Part shown: positions 34,079 through 43,026 of the stretch, piece by piece
How positions within the stretch are numbered: position 1 is the stretch's first letter
Layout of the letters: every line of letters starts with the position of its first letter
From: Streptomyces sp. Q6
GTDB taxonomy: Bacteria > Actinomycetota > Actinomycetes > Streptomycetales > Streptomycetaceae
Assembly: GCF_036967205.1 (NCBI RefSeq)
Contig: NZ_CP146022.1
Span: 7,812,001 to 7,876,000 of the forward strand
Direction of reading: 5' to 3'
DNA length: 64,000 nucleotides
Made by a program: the position numbers and the translations under genes
The notes under the pieces: generated by a model
What the model was told of the DNA's origin: nothing
Databases searched by the model: none
The model's input: only the letters and a program-made list of their open reading frames with translations

Positions 34079-36448
34079 CCGGGCCAGGTAAGGGGCGGTG
34101 CGGCTGTCCGGGTCGGCGGCCACCAGCCGGGGCGGGCCAGCGACGACGACCCGGCCGCCCGCGTCACCGCCGCCCGGACCCAGGTCGACGACCCAGTCCG
34201 CGCCGGCGACCACCGCCATGTCGTGCTCGACGACCACCACGGAGTGGCCCGCGTCGACGAGACCGTGGAGCTGGCGCAGCAGCACCTCCACATCGGCGGG
34301 GTGCAGCCCGGTGGTCGGCTCGTCGAGCAGATACAGCGTGTGCCCGCGCCGCACACGCTGCAACTCGCTCGCCAGCTTGATGCGTTGGGCCTCACCCCCG
34401 GACAGCTCGGTCGCGGGCTGGCCGAGCCGGAGATAGCCGAGACCCACGTCCAGCAGCGTGCGCAGACTGCGCAGCACCGGCCGGGCCGCGTCGTCGCCCG
34501 CCGCGGCCGCGTCCGTGAAGAACGCGGTGGCCGACTCCACCGTCAGATCGAGCACCTCCGCGATGCTCCGCCCCCGGTAGGTCACCTGGAGCGTCTCGGG
34601 GTTGTAGCGCGCGCCCCCGCAGTCCGGGCACGGCGCGTACGTGCTCGGCAGGAAGAGGAGTTCGACGCTGACGAAGCCCTCGCCCTGACATGTCTCGCAG
34701 CGCCCGCCCGGCACGTTGAACGAGAACCGCCCGACCCCGTACCCGCGTTCCTTCGCCGCGTCCGTGCCCGCGAAGAGTTTGCGCACGACGTCGAAGAGGC
34801 CCGTGTACGTGGCCAGGTTGGAGCGCGGCGTACGCCCGATCGGCTTCTGGTCGACGACCACGAGCCGCCCGACGCCGTCGAGTTCCTCCGTGATCTCACC
34901 GATCAGCGTCGACTTCCCCGACCCGGACACTCCGGTGACGGCCGTGAACGCGCCGAACGGGAACTCCGCGGTCACGTCCCGCAGGTTGTGCCGGGTCACC
35001 GGTCCGACCTTCAACCAGCCCCGGGGTTCACGGACGTGACGTTCGACGGCGGGGGAGTCGTCGAAGAGGAAGCGCGCGGTCGCCGAGTCCGGGACGTCCC
35101 GCAGCCCCGCCACCGGTCCGCTGTGCAGGACCCGCCCGCCGTGCTCCCCGGCCAGCGGCCCCACGTCGACCAGCCAGTCCGCGTGGCGCATCACGTCGAG
35201 GTGGTGCTCGACCACGAACACCGAGTTGCCCGCGGCCTTGAGTCGGTCGAGGACGGTCAGGAGCGACTCGGTGTCGGCCGGGTGCAGGCCGGCCGACGGC
35301 TCGTCCAGGACGTACACCACACCGAACAGACCGGACCTCAACTGCGTGGCCAGACGCAGACGTTGTAGCTCGCCCGCCGAGAGCGTCGGCGTCGGCCGGT
35401 CCAGCGCGAGGTAGCCGAGGCCGAGCTCGGTGACCGTGGCGAGCCGGGCCCGCAGATCGTCGGTCAGCACCCGCGCCGTCTCCGAGGCGTCGCCCGGCGT
35501 CGAGAGCGCGTCGGCCAGCTCGGACAAGGGCAGCCGCGCGAGCTCCGCGATGGTGCGCCCGGCGAACGTCACGGCCAGCGACTCCGCGCGCAGCCGCGCG
35601 CCCCCGCACACCGGGCACGGCGTGCTCTCCAGGAACTTCTCCGCCTTCGCCCGCAGCGACTGGCTCTTGGAGTCCGCGAACGTCTTCAGTACATAGCGGT
35701 CGGCGCTCATGTACGTGCCCTGGTACGGGCGTTGGATGCGGTCGGCGTCGCGCACCGGGTGCACCGTCACCACCGGCTGCTCGTCCGTGAACAGGATCCA
35801 GTCCCGGTCGGCCTGCTCCAGCTCGCGCCAGGGACGGTCCACGTCGTGGCCGAGCGCGTCGAGGATGTCGCGCAGGTTCTTGCCCTGCCAGGCGCCGGGC
35901 CACGCGGCGATGGCGCCCTCGCGGATCGACAGGCCGGGATCGGGGACCAGCAGCGCCTCGGTGGTCCGGTGCACGCGGCCGATCCCGTGGCACCGGGGGC
36001 ACGCCCCGGCCGCCGTGTTCGGCGAGAACGCGTCGGAGTCGAGCCGCTCGGCGCCCGCCGGATAGCGGCCCGCCCGCGAGAACAGCATGCGCAGCGAGTT
36101 CGACAGCGTGGTCACCGTGCCGACCGAGGAGCGCGACGTCGGCGCCGAGCGGCTCTGCTGGAGCGACACCGCCGGCGGCAGCCCGCTGATCTCGCCGACC
36201 TTCGGGGCGCCCACCTGGTGGATGAGGCGGCGCGCGTACGGGGCGACCGACTCGAAGTAGCGGCGCTGCGCCTCCGCGTAGATCGTCCCGAACGCGAGGG
36301 ACGACTTCCCCGACCCCGACACCCCCGTGAAGACCGCCAGCACATCGCGCGGCACGTCCACGTCGACGCCCCGGAGGTTGTGCTCGCGGGCGCCGCGCAC
36401 CCGGACGAGACCGTCGTGGCGGGGGTCGGGCGAGTCGGGGTGGGGCAT
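34064..36448 (-). CDS. UvrA-like excinuclease ABC ATPase (short, UvrA2/DrrC type)
   Basis: A 794-residue tandem ABC ATPase, shorter than housekeeping UvrA (about 940-1000). Walker A motifs are VFTGVSGSGKSSLAFGT and VTGVSGSGKSTLIGE. Signature motifs are TLSAGELQRLRLA and ELSGGEAQRIKLA. Zinc-type Cys pairs are CPRCHGIGRV, CPVCGGARL and CETCQGEGFV with CPDCGGARY. The second linker LDVGLGYLRLGQPATELSGG is typical of UvrA. Such extra UvrA-like proteins in Streptomyces are linked to repair of, or resistance to, DNA-binding drugs. Whether it can load UvrB is not clear. It stands between the acyl-CoA ligase and LLM genes; no biosynthetic cluster is visible. Confidence 0.92.
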   Translation of the reverse strand: MPHPDSPDPRHDGLVRVRGAREHNLRGVDVDVPRDVLAVFTGVSGSGKSSLAFGTIYAEAQRRYFESVAPYARRLIHQVGAPKVGEISGLPPAVSLQQSRSAPTSRSSVGTVTTLSNSLRMLFSRAGRYPAGAERLDSDAFSPNTAAGACPRCHGIGRVHRTTEALLVPDPGLSIREGAIAAWPGAWQGKNLRDILDALGHDVDRPWRELEQADRDWILFTDEQPVVTVHPVRDADRIQRPYQGTYMSADRYVLKTFADSKSQSLRAKAEKFLESTPCPVCGGARLRAESLAVTFAGRTIAELARLPLSELADALSTPGDASETARVLTDDLRARLATVTELGLGYLALDRPTPTLSAGELQRLRLATQLRSGLFGVVYVLDEPSAGLHPADTESLLTVLDRLKAAGNSVFVVEHHLDVMRHADWLVDVGPLAGEHGGRVLHSGPVAGLRDVPDSATARFLFDDSPAVERHVREPRGWLKVGPVTRHNLRDVTAEFPFGAFTAVTGVSGSGKSTLIGEITEELDGVGRLVVVDQKPIGRTPRSNLATYTGLFDVVRKLFAGTDAAKERGYGVGRFSFNVPGGRCETCQGEGFVSVELLFLPSTYAPCPDCGGARYNPETLQVTYRGRSIAEVLDLTVESATAFFTDAAAAGDDAARPVLRSLRTLLDVGLGYLRLGQPATELSGGEAQRIKLASELQRVRRGHTLYLLDEPTTGLHPADVEVLLRQLHGLVDAGHSVVVVEHDMAVVAGADWVVDLGPGGGDAGGRVVVAGPPRLVAADPDSRTAPYLARLLHR

Positions 36449-36514
36449 GGGGCGCGGCTCCGGCGGATCGTGCGGCTTCGGTGTCGGTACGGGGTCCTGG
36501 CAAACCCCACGATT

Positions 36515-37522
36515 CTAGGCCCCGGTCAAACGCGCGACCCGGGCGAGCCTGCGGTACGACTCCAGGAGGCCCTCACGGTCGTACGTGCTGGTCGTGACCA
36601 GGACCTCCTGGGCCCCGCTCTCCTTGATCAGCGTCTCCAGCTCGTCCGCGACCTGTGCCTCGGTGCCCACGATGTGGCCGCGCAGCCCGGCCTCGTACAG
36701 CTCGCGCTCCTTCGCGGTCATGTCCCGGGATGCGACGCGCTCGGCGGGCGGCAGCGGCGGGAACGTGCCGTGCGTGCGCGCGTACGCCATCGACCACGCC
36801 TCGGGGATCAGCAGCCGTCGCGCCTCGTGCTCGCTGCCGGCGACGGCGACCGTCCCGGAGATGACGACGTACGGCTCCGCGGCCCAGGCGGAAGGGCGGA
36901 ACTCGGCGCGGTAGCGGTCGATGCCCCGCAGCATCTTCTCCCGGCCCCGGAAGTCCCCGATGACCATCGGCAGGCCCGCGCGGGCGGCGATCGACGCGCC
37001 CTCGCCCATCGCGAGCACGAACGGCGGCACCGTGAGGCCCTCCGACGGCCGGGCGCGCACCCGCGTGGACGAGGTGCCGGTGAAGAACGCGAGCAGCTCG
37101 TCGAGCTGGCCCGCGAAGTCCTCGGCCTCGTCCTTGCCGCGCCCCAGCGCCTTGCGGACCCCGTCCGTGAACCCCACCGAGCGCCCCAGACCCATGTCGA
37201 TCCGGCCCGGGAACAGCGACTCGAGCACACCGAACTGCTCGGCGACGACCAGTGGTTGGTGGTTCGGCAGCATCACGCCGCCGGTGCCGACGCGCAGGGT
37301 GCGGGTCGCCGCGGCGACCGCCGCCGCCAGCACCGTCGGCGCGGAGCCCGCGACACCCGGCACGCCGTGGTGCTCCGAGACCCACAGCCGCTCGTACCCG
37401 AGACGCTCCAGGTCCGCGGCGAGGGCGACGGTGTCACGCAGCGCCTCGGCGTCGCTGTGGCCCTCGCGGGTGCGGGAGCGGTCGAGCACGGAGAAGCGGG
37501 TCGTTTCGATCACGGTGGTCAC
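36515..37522 (-). CDS. LLM-class flavin-dependent oxidoreductase
   Basis: A 335-residue luciferase-like monooxygenase of the MsnO8/bacterial luciferase type. The N-terminal barrel has YERLWVSEHHGVPGVAGSAP, followed by RVGTGGVMLPNHQPLVVAEQFGVLESLFPGRIDMGLGRS, the conserved substrate and flavin region. It uses reduced FMN supplied by a separate reductase to oxidise an unknown small molecule. It lies 66 bases upstream of the UvrA-like gene on the same strand. Confidence 0.92.
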   Translation of the reverse strand: MTTVIETTRFSVLDRSRTREGHSDAEALRDTVALAADLERLGYERLWVSEHHGVPGVAGSAPTVLAAAVAAATRTLRVGTGGVMLPNHQPLVVAEQFGVLESLFPGRIDMGLGRSVGFTDGVRKALGRGKDEAEDFAGQLDELLAFFTGTSSTRVRARPSEGLTVPPFVLAMGEGASIAARAGLPMVIGDFRGREKMLRGIDRYRAEFRPSAWAAEPYVVISGTVAVAGSEHEARRLLIPEAWSMAYARTHGTFPPLPPAERVASRDMTAKERELYEAGLRGHIVGTEAQVADELETLIKESGAQEVLVTTSTYDREGLLESYRRLARVARLTGA

Positions 37523-37593
37523 GCCTTGTACAACGTTGTGGCGCCGCGAGGATTCCCGCGGTCCGGACGGGCGCGTTTGTCTAGGGTGGGGGC

Positions 37594-38082
37594 ATGGCCC
37601 AGGACAGACGCCCCCTCGCCGTGTTCGACCTCGACGGCACGCTCGCGGACACCGCGCACCGGCAGCGGTTCCTGGAGCGCAGGCCCCGCGACTGGGACGC
37701 GTTCTTCGCGGCCGCGCCCGACGACCCGCCGCTCGCCGAGGGCATCGCGCTCGCGCTGAGCAGCGCCGAGGAGTGCGAGGTCGTCTACCTCACCGGGCGG
37801 CCCGAGCGCTGCCGGGCCGACACCGTGGCGTGGCTGGGCGCCCAGGGGCTGCCCGACGGGCCGCTGCACATGCGCCGCAACGACGACCGCAGGCCCGCCC
37901 GCCGTACCAAACTCGACGTCCTCAAGCGCCTCGCCCGCGGCCGCGACGTGCGCGTCCTGGTCGACGACGACGAGCTGGTGTGCGACGAGGCCGAGCGCGC
38001 CGGGTTCACCGTCGTACGGGCCCGCTGGGCGAGCACGTCGACGGCGCTCAAGGACGCGCAGGAGCGCGAGGGCCGCACGTGA
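37594..38082 (+). CDS. HAD-superfamily phosphatase (polynucleotide-kinase phosphatase-like)
   Basis: A 162-residue single-domain HAD enzyme. Motif I is VFDLDGTLAD with nucleophile and acid Asp. Motif II is VYLTGRPE. A Lys in RTKLDVLKRLA serves as motif III, and motif IV is VLVDDDELVCDEAE. There is no cap domain, as in the 3'-phosphatase domain of T4-type polynucleotide kinases and related acid phosphatases. The substrate is unknown. It is divergent from the LLM gene. Confidence 0.88.
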   Translation: MAQDRRPLAVFDLDGTLADTAHRQRFLERRPRDWDAFFAAAPDDPPLAEGIALALSSAEECEVVYLTGRPERCRADTVAWLGAQGLPDGPLHMRRNDDRRPARRTKLDVLKRLARGRDVRVLVDDDELVCDEAERAGFTVVRARWASTSTALKDAQEREGRT

Positions 38083-38120
38083 CCTGAGCGCGTCCCTCGG
38101 CGCCGGTCCCGGCTCCCCTC

Positions 38121-38348
38121 TCAGCCCTCGTCGGCGGCCTCGTCCTCCAGGCGGAAGCCGACCTTCAGGCCCACCTGGTAGTGCTCGACCTGGCCGTCGA
38201 CGATCTGCCCCCGTACCTGGGTGACCTCGAACCAGTCCAGCTGGCGCAGGGTCTGCGAGGCGCGCGCGATGCCGTTGCGGATCGCCTGGTCGACGCCCTC
38301 GTGCGAGGTTCCGACGATCTCGGTGACGCGATACGTGTGATTCGACAT
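38121..38348 (-). CDS. Dodecin family protein
   Basis: A 75-residue protein from ATG 38348, beginning MSNHTYRVTEIVGTSHEGVD and continuing with AIRNGIARASQTLRQLDWFEV and GQVEHYQVGLKVGFRLE. These are the beta-alpha-beta-beta elements of dodecin, which forms a hollow dodecamer storing FMN or riboflavin, or CoA in some actinobacteria. Trp in LDWFEV is the aromatic residue that stacks on flavins. It lies tail-to-tail with the HAD phosphatase gene. Confidence 0.93.
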   Translation of the reverse strand: MSNHTYRVTEIVGTSHEGVDQAIRNGIARASQTLRQLDWFEVTQVRGQIVDGQVEHYQVGLKVGFRLEDEAADEG

Positions 38349-38516
38349 GCTTCCACCGTGCCCCAGGGCGGCGCGGAGCGCGAGGGGGACACCGGGCGGG
38401 CCGTGGTGCCCGCCGTCCGTGGGGTGCCGCCGGGCGCCGGGTCTTCCGGCGGCGGGAGAGCGCCGGTCGGGGCCGGGCCGAGGAGCGTCGGGCTCCGGTT
38501 GAATTCCGGATAGCCC

Positions 38517-38545
38517 TTGACCGGTCCGTTGGTCCATACCAAAAT
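38517..38545 (+). promoter_or_regulatory. Likely promoter with overlapping GntR-like operator
   Basis: TTGACC (38517-38522) is separated by 17 bases from CAAAAT (38540-38545), a fair -35/-10 pair. Within it, TTGGT-CCAT-ACCAA (38529-38542) is a perfect 5+5 inverted repeat. It closely resembles the TGGTCTAGACCA core of DasR-type sites. It lies about 85 bases upstream of the solute-binding-protein start. A bound repressor would cover the -10 element. Confidence 0.6.
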
Positions 38546-38625
38546 CCCAGCACACCCGTACGAGCCGTCGCTCGTCCCCCACGTCGGGCCGCCCTTCCCT
38601 GTCCGCAGGCAGAAAGTGACCCCCC

Positions 38626-39909
38626 GTGAGATCCCGCCGTTCCGTGCTGCCCCTCGTCTCCCTCGCCGTCGTGACCGGCACGCTGCTCACCGGCTGCGGA
38701 GCCCTGCCGGGAAGCGAACCCGCGCGGCGGACCGTCACCGTGTGGCTGATGAGCAACAGCGCCTCCGACGCCTTCCTCGACCGGTTCACCGAACGGTTCG
38801 AGGCGGAGCACGCCGACGTCGACCTGGACATCCGCATCCAGGAGTGGACCGGGATCGGCTCGAAGGTCGCCAAGGCCCTCACGGGCGACGGCGGCAAGGA
38901 CGGCGCCCCCGATGTCATCGAGGTCGGCAACACGCAGGTCCCGCAGTACATGCAGGACGACCGGCTCGTCGACCTGTCCCTGGAGTCCGCGCGCGACCTC
39001 GGCATGGAGCGCTGGCTGCCCGGCCTCGCCGAACCCGGCAGCGACGGCTCCCGGCAGTTCGGCATCCCCTGGTACGCGGCCAACCGCGTCGTCATCTACA
39101 ACAAGGAACTCTTCGAGCGGGCCGGCATCAAGAAGCCGCCCACCACCCGCGAGGAGTGGCTCGACCTGACGCGCCGCCTGGACACCGGCACCGACCAGGG
39201 CATCTACCTCGCGGGCCAGGACTGGTACACGCTCTCCGGCTTCATCTGGGACGAGGGCGGCGAACTGGCCCACGAGTCGTCCGGCATCTTCACCGGCGCC
39301 CTCGACACCCCCGCCGCGCTGCGTGGCATGGAGTTCTACGGGCGGTTGCAGGCGCTCGGTGCCGGGCCGAAGAACGCCGACGAGGAACACCCCTCACAGG
39401 CCGACCAGTTCGCCGAGGGGCACATCGGCCAGATCATCTCGGTGCCCGGCGCGGCCCAGCGCATCATCGAGAAGAACCCGGACCTGAAGGGCAAGCTGGG
39501 CTACTTCCCGATCCCCGGAAAGACGGCCGGGCGGCTCGGCTCCGTGTTCACCGGCGGCTCGGACCTGGTGATCCCCGCCAACACCGACGACCAGTCCGGC
39601 GCGATCGCCGTCGTCAAGGCACTGGCGGGGAAGAAGTGGAACACGGACCTGGCCAGGACCATGAACTACGTGCCGAACAAGACGACCCTCGCCGGAGCCG
39701 TGGCCACCGAACCCGGCGTCGCCGCCATGGCCGAGGGCGCCGCCCACGGCAAGGCGACCCCCGCCTCGCCCCTGTGGGCCACGGTGGAGGCCGCCGACAA
39801 TCCGATCAAGGCCTACATGAGCCGGGTCCTGCTGGGCGCCGACCCGGCCACGGAGGCGAAGAAGGCGTCCCGGGAGATCACCCGGCGCCTCGACGAGAGC
39901 GGCGAGTGA
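38626..39909 (+). CDS. Extracellular sugar-type solute-binding lipoprotein
   Basis: A 427-residue ABC-type binding protein with GTG start. The lipoprotein signal ends TLLTGCGALPG. The mature part is a family-1 solute-binding protein: TVTVWLMSNSASDAFLDRF, DVIEVGNTQVPQYM, GIPWYAANRVVIYNKELFERAGI, and FTGGSDLVIPANTDDQSGA. These resemble N-acetylglucosamine/chitobiose-type binders such as NgcE, as does the DasR-like palindrome in its promoter. No permease or ATPase gene is nearby, so it must use components encoded elsewhere. The substrate is inferred only. Confidence 0.9.
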   Translation: MRSRRSVLPLVSLAVVTGTLLTGCGALPGSEPARRTVTVWLMSNSASDAFLDRFTERFEAEHADVDLDIRIQEWTGIGSKVAKALTGDGGKDGAPDVIEVGNTQVPQYMQDDRLVDLSLESARDLGMERWLPGLAEPGSDGSRQFGIPWYAANRVVIYNKELFERAGIKKPPTTREEWLDLTRRLDTGTDQGIYLAGQDWYTLSGFIWDEGGELAHESSGIFTGALDTPAALRGMEFYGRLQALGAGPKNADEEHPSQADQFAEGHIGQIISVPGAAQRIIEKNPDLKGKLGYFPIPGKTAGRLGSVFTGGSDLVIPANTDDQSGAIAVVKALAGKKWNTDLARTMNYVPNKTTLAGAVATEPGVAAMAEGAAHGKATPASPLWATVEAADNPIKAYMSRVLLGADPATEAKKASREITRRLDESGE

Positions 39910-39939
39910 CGCCCCGCCCCGCGCGCTCCCTCAGGCCCT

Positions 39940-40902
39940 TCAGGCCGCCGTACTGAGCGAGAGCGCGAACCTCCCCGCCTCGTCCGTCCACCAGTGCGCC
40001 AGGTCGAGCCCCGCCAGGGCGAGTTCGTCGCGCACGCCGTCGCGGCGGAACTTCGCCGACACCTCCGTGCGCAGCTCCTCGCCCGCCGTGAAGTCGACCG
40101 CCAGGTCGAGGGCCGGGATCTTCACCGTCTGCGCGGCGGACGAGCGCAGCCGCATCTCGATCCACTCCTGCGACGCGTTCCACCGGGCCACGTGGTCGAA
40201 CGCGTCGAGGTCGAAGTCGGCGCCGAGTTCACGGTTGACGACGGACAGGACGTTCTTGTCGAAGGCCGCCGTGACACCGGCCGCGTCGTCGTAGGCCGCG
40301 ACCAGCGTCGCCTCGTCCTTCACCAGATCGGTGCCGAGCAGGAAGAAGTCGCCGGGCGAGAGCAGGGCCCGTACGGACGCCAGGAACGCCGCGCGTTCGA
40401 CGGGCAGCAGGTTGCCGATCGTGCCGCCGAGGAACGCCACCAGGCGCGGCCCCGGCGTCGCGGGCAGCGCGAGGGCGGCCGTGAAGTCGGCGACGAGGGC
40501 GTGGACGGCGAGCGTGGGACGCTCGGCGAGCAGCGTCCGCGCCGCCCCGCGCAGCGCGCTCTCGCTCACGTCCACAGGGACGTACGTCGTCAACGCGGCG
40601 AAGGCGTCGAGGAGATGGCGGGTCTTGTCGGAGGAGCCCGAACCCAGCTCGACCAGGGTCCGCGCCCCCGTCGCCGCCGCGATCTCGGGGGCCCGCGCGA
40701 TGAGGATCTCGCGCTCGGCCCGGGTGGGGTAGTACTCGGGCAGCGTGGTGATCTCGTCGAACAGTTCGCTGCCGCGCGCGTCGTAGAACCACTTCGGCGG
40801 CAGGGTCTTGGGTGAACGGGTCAGGCCGTGCAGGACATCGGCGCGCAGCGCGGCGTCCGTGGCGTCCTCGGGCAGCGTGCGGGTCAGATCGAAGGTGCTC
40901 AC
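39940..40902 (-). CDS. egtD: L-histidine N-alpha-methyltransferase EgtD
   Basis: A 320-residue methyltransferase (DUF2260/EgtD family). GTG 40902 overlaps the egtC stop (GTGA). Conserved stretches are LPPKWFYDARGSELFDEIT, LPEYYPTRAEREIL, LVELGSGSSDKTRHLLDA for SAM binding, VAFLGGTIGNL, and the C-terminal VSAKFRRDGV...LAGLDLAHWWTDEAGRFALSL. It trimethylates histidine to hercynine, the first committed step of ergothioneine synthesis. Last gene of egtABCD. Confidence 0.95.
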   Translation of the reverse strand: MSTFDLTRTLPEDATDAALRADVLHGLTRSPKTLPPKWFYDARGSELFDEITTLPEYYPTRAEREILIARAPEIAAATGARTLVELGSGSSDKTRHLLDAFAALTTYVPVDVSESALRGAARTLLAERPTLAVHALVADFTAALALPATPGPRLVAFLGGTIGNLLPVERAAFLASVRALLSPGDFFLLGTDLVKDEATLVAAYDDAAGVTAAFDKNVLSVVNRELGADFDLDAFDHVARWNASQEWIEMRLRSSAAQTVKIPALDLAVDFTAGEELRTEVSAKFRRDGVRDELALAGLDLAHWWTDEAGRFALSLSTAA

Positions 40903-41653
40903 GCGGACGGCTCCTTGAGCGGGGTCAGCAGGACGTCGGTGCGGCTCGCCGCGAGCAGCGTGCGGTCGGGCACCTCGGTCCAGTGCGGATCGTCGTCGTA
41001 CGGTTCGGAGGCGACGACGGTGCGGCGGCCGGGTTCGGCGAGGTACCAGAGGGTGTCGCCCCAGGCGGTCGCGGCGATCGTCTCGCCGTTGGTCAGCAGG
41101 AAGTTGAGGCGCGCGTCGGGCGCCGCCGCCGCGACGTCGAGAACGGTGTCGGCCAGCGCCTGCCCCTCCTCGTCGCCCGCGCGCAGCCGGTGCAGGACCA
41201 GCGCCCACAGGAACGCGGCGTCGCAGCGGGCCTCCATCGACAGCAGATCGGTGGCCGGGAGCGTCGTCGTCAGGGACGCCAGGGAGCGCGGCCAGCCGGG
41301 CACCGCCCCGTTGTGGCTGAACAGCCACGGCCCGGACGCGTAGGGGCGGCGGCCGCCTCCCCGTCGGCCCCGGCGAGCGTCGCGTCGCGCACGGCGGCCA
41401 GGACCGCGCCCGAGCGGACCACCCGGGCCAGGTCCGCGTACGTCTGGTCGCCCCAGATGGGCACGGCCCGGCGGTAGCGGGCCGGTACCGGGTCGCCGTC
41501 CGCGTACCACCCCACGCCGAAACCATCGGCGTTGACCGTCCCGTGCCGCTGTCGGCGCGGCGCCCAGGACTGCCGGAACAGGCTGTGCGGCGCGGCGTCC
41601 ACGACCTCGCCGAGCGGCAACTCCGGCCCCAGATAGGCCAGATGGCGGCACAT
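40899..41653 (-). pseudogene. egtC: Ergothioneine amidohydrolase EgtC, one frameshift
   Basis: From ATG 41653 the protein starts MCRHLAYLGPELPLGEVV with Cys2 as the N-terminal nucleophile of a class II glutamine-amidotransferase fold, then NADGFGVGWYADG. After LAGADGEAAAAP the frame is lost at the plus-strand GGGG run 41344-41347. The continuation YASGPWLFSHNGAVPGW ... WGDTLWYLAEPG is in another frame to 40899. One added C on the coding strand restores 251 residues, the usual EgtC length. EgtC removes glutamate from the gamma-glutamyl hercynylcysteine sulfoxide intermediate. Since egtA, egtB and egtD are intact, I suspect a consensus error rather than a lost gene. Confidence 0.9.
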
Positions 41654-43026
41654 CAGGACACCTCCTGGGGATGGGCGTCGCGCGCCGTGCGGAAACCGGC
41701 GAAGATCTGCCGCCGGATCGGGTAGTCCCAGTTGCGGAACGTGCCCCGGCACGCCACCTGGTCCACCGCGAACGAACCGCCCCGCAGCACCTTGTGGTCG
41801 GGACCGAAGAACACCTCCGAGTACTCGCGGTACGGGTACGCCACGAACCCCGGGTAGGGCAGGAAGTCGCTCGACGTCCACTCCCACACATCGCCGATCA
41901 ACTGCCGTACACCGAGAGGTGATTCACCGAGCGGGTAGCTGCCGGCCGGTGCCGGGCGCAGATGGCGCTGACCCAGGTTGGCCCGGTCGGGCGTGGGGTC
42001 GGCGTCGCCCCACGGGTAGCGCATGGACCGGCCCGTCGCCGGGTCGAAGCGGGCCGCCTTCTCCCACTCCTCCTCGGTCGGCAGCCTGCGCCCGGCCCAG
42101 CGGGCGTAGGCGTCGGCCTCGTACCAGCTGACGTGCAGGACCGGCTCCTCGGGCGGCACGACCTCGGTCACGCCGAACCGCCTGCGCAGCCAGCGGCCCG
42201 CGTCGCGCCGCCAGAACATCGGCGCCCGCAGGTCGTGCTCGCGGACCATCGCCCAGCCCTCGGGCGCCCACCAGCGCTCGTCCTGGTAGCCGCCGTCGGC
42301 GAGGAACTCCATGTACGCGGCGTTCGTCACCGGTGTCGTGTCGATGTGGAACGGCGGGACGAGCCGGGCGTGCGCGGGGCGTTCGTTGTCGAGCGCCCAC
42401 GGCTCGGCGGTCGTCCCCATCGTGAACGGGCCGCCGGGGACGAGGACTTCGGCCGGTCCGCGGAACGGCGACTCCGGCGGCTCGGGGTCCGCAGCGGTGA
42501 GCGCCGCACCGCCCTTGCGGAGCTGATGGGTGATCAGCATCGTCTCGTCGTGCTGCTGTTCGTGCTGGGCGATCATGCCGAACGCGAACCCCGAACGGGT
42601 CAGCCGGTCGGCGCCGTCCGGCGCGAACGACGCCGCGTCCAGGATGTCCAGGGCCCGGCCGCGGACCTCGGCCGCGTAGCCGCGCGCGTCCCGCGGCGCG
42701 AGCAGCGGCAGCGTCGGACGCTCCGAGCGCGGGTGCTCGAAGGCGTCGTACAGCGGGTCGATCTCGGGCCGCATCGCCTCCCGGCCCGCGACCGCCCGCA
42801 GCAGCCACTGCTCCTCCTGGTTGCCGATGTGCGCCAGATCCCACACCAGCGGCGACATCAACGGAGAGTGCTGCGCGGTGAGGTCGGGCTCCTCCACACA
42901 GCTCGTGAGCAGGGTCGTGCGGCGCCGCGCGGCCTCCAGGGCGTCCGCCGCGCGCCGCCGGAGCGCCTCCGGCTCCACGGTGACGTGCTCCGCGTGGCGG
43001 GCAGCGTTGTTCTCCTCGGTCGTCAT
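41653..43026 (-). CDS. egtB: Hercynine oxygenase EgtB
   Basis: A 457-residue non-heme iron enzyme. The N-terminal DinB-like domain has LVWDLAHIGNQEEQWLLR and IAQHEQQHDETM, supplying the iron-binding His residues. The C-terminal formylglycine-generating-enzyme-like domain has FTMGTTAEPWALDNERPAH, VSWYEADAYARWAGRRLPTEEEWEKA and VLRGGSFAVD. It joins hercynine to gamma-glutamylcysteine, as expected for an operon that includes egtA. The start overlaps the egtA stop (ATGA) and its stop overlaps the egtC start (TGATG). Confidence 0.95.
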   Translation of the reverse strand: MTTEENNAARHAEHVTVEPEALRRRAADALEAARRRTTLLTSCVEEPDLTAQHSPLMSPLVWDLAHIGNQEEQWLLRAVAGREAMRPEIDPLYDAFEHPRSERPTLPLLAPRDARGYAAEVRGRALDILDAASFAPDGADRLTRSGFAFGMIAQHEQQHDETMLITHQLRKGGAALTAADPEPPESPFRGPAEVLVPGGPFTMGTTAEPWALDNERPAHARLVPPFHIDTTPVTNAAYMEFLADGGYQDERWWAPEGWAMVREHDLRAPMFWRRDAGRWLRRRFGVTEVVPPEEPVLHVSWYEADAYARWAGRRLPTEEEWEKAARFDPATGRSMRYPWGDADPTPDRANLGQRHLRPAPAGSYPLGESPLGVRQLIGDVWEWTSSDFLPYPGFVAYPYREYSEVFFGPDHKVLRGGSFAVDQVACRGTFRNWDYPIRRQIFAGFRTARDAHPQEVS

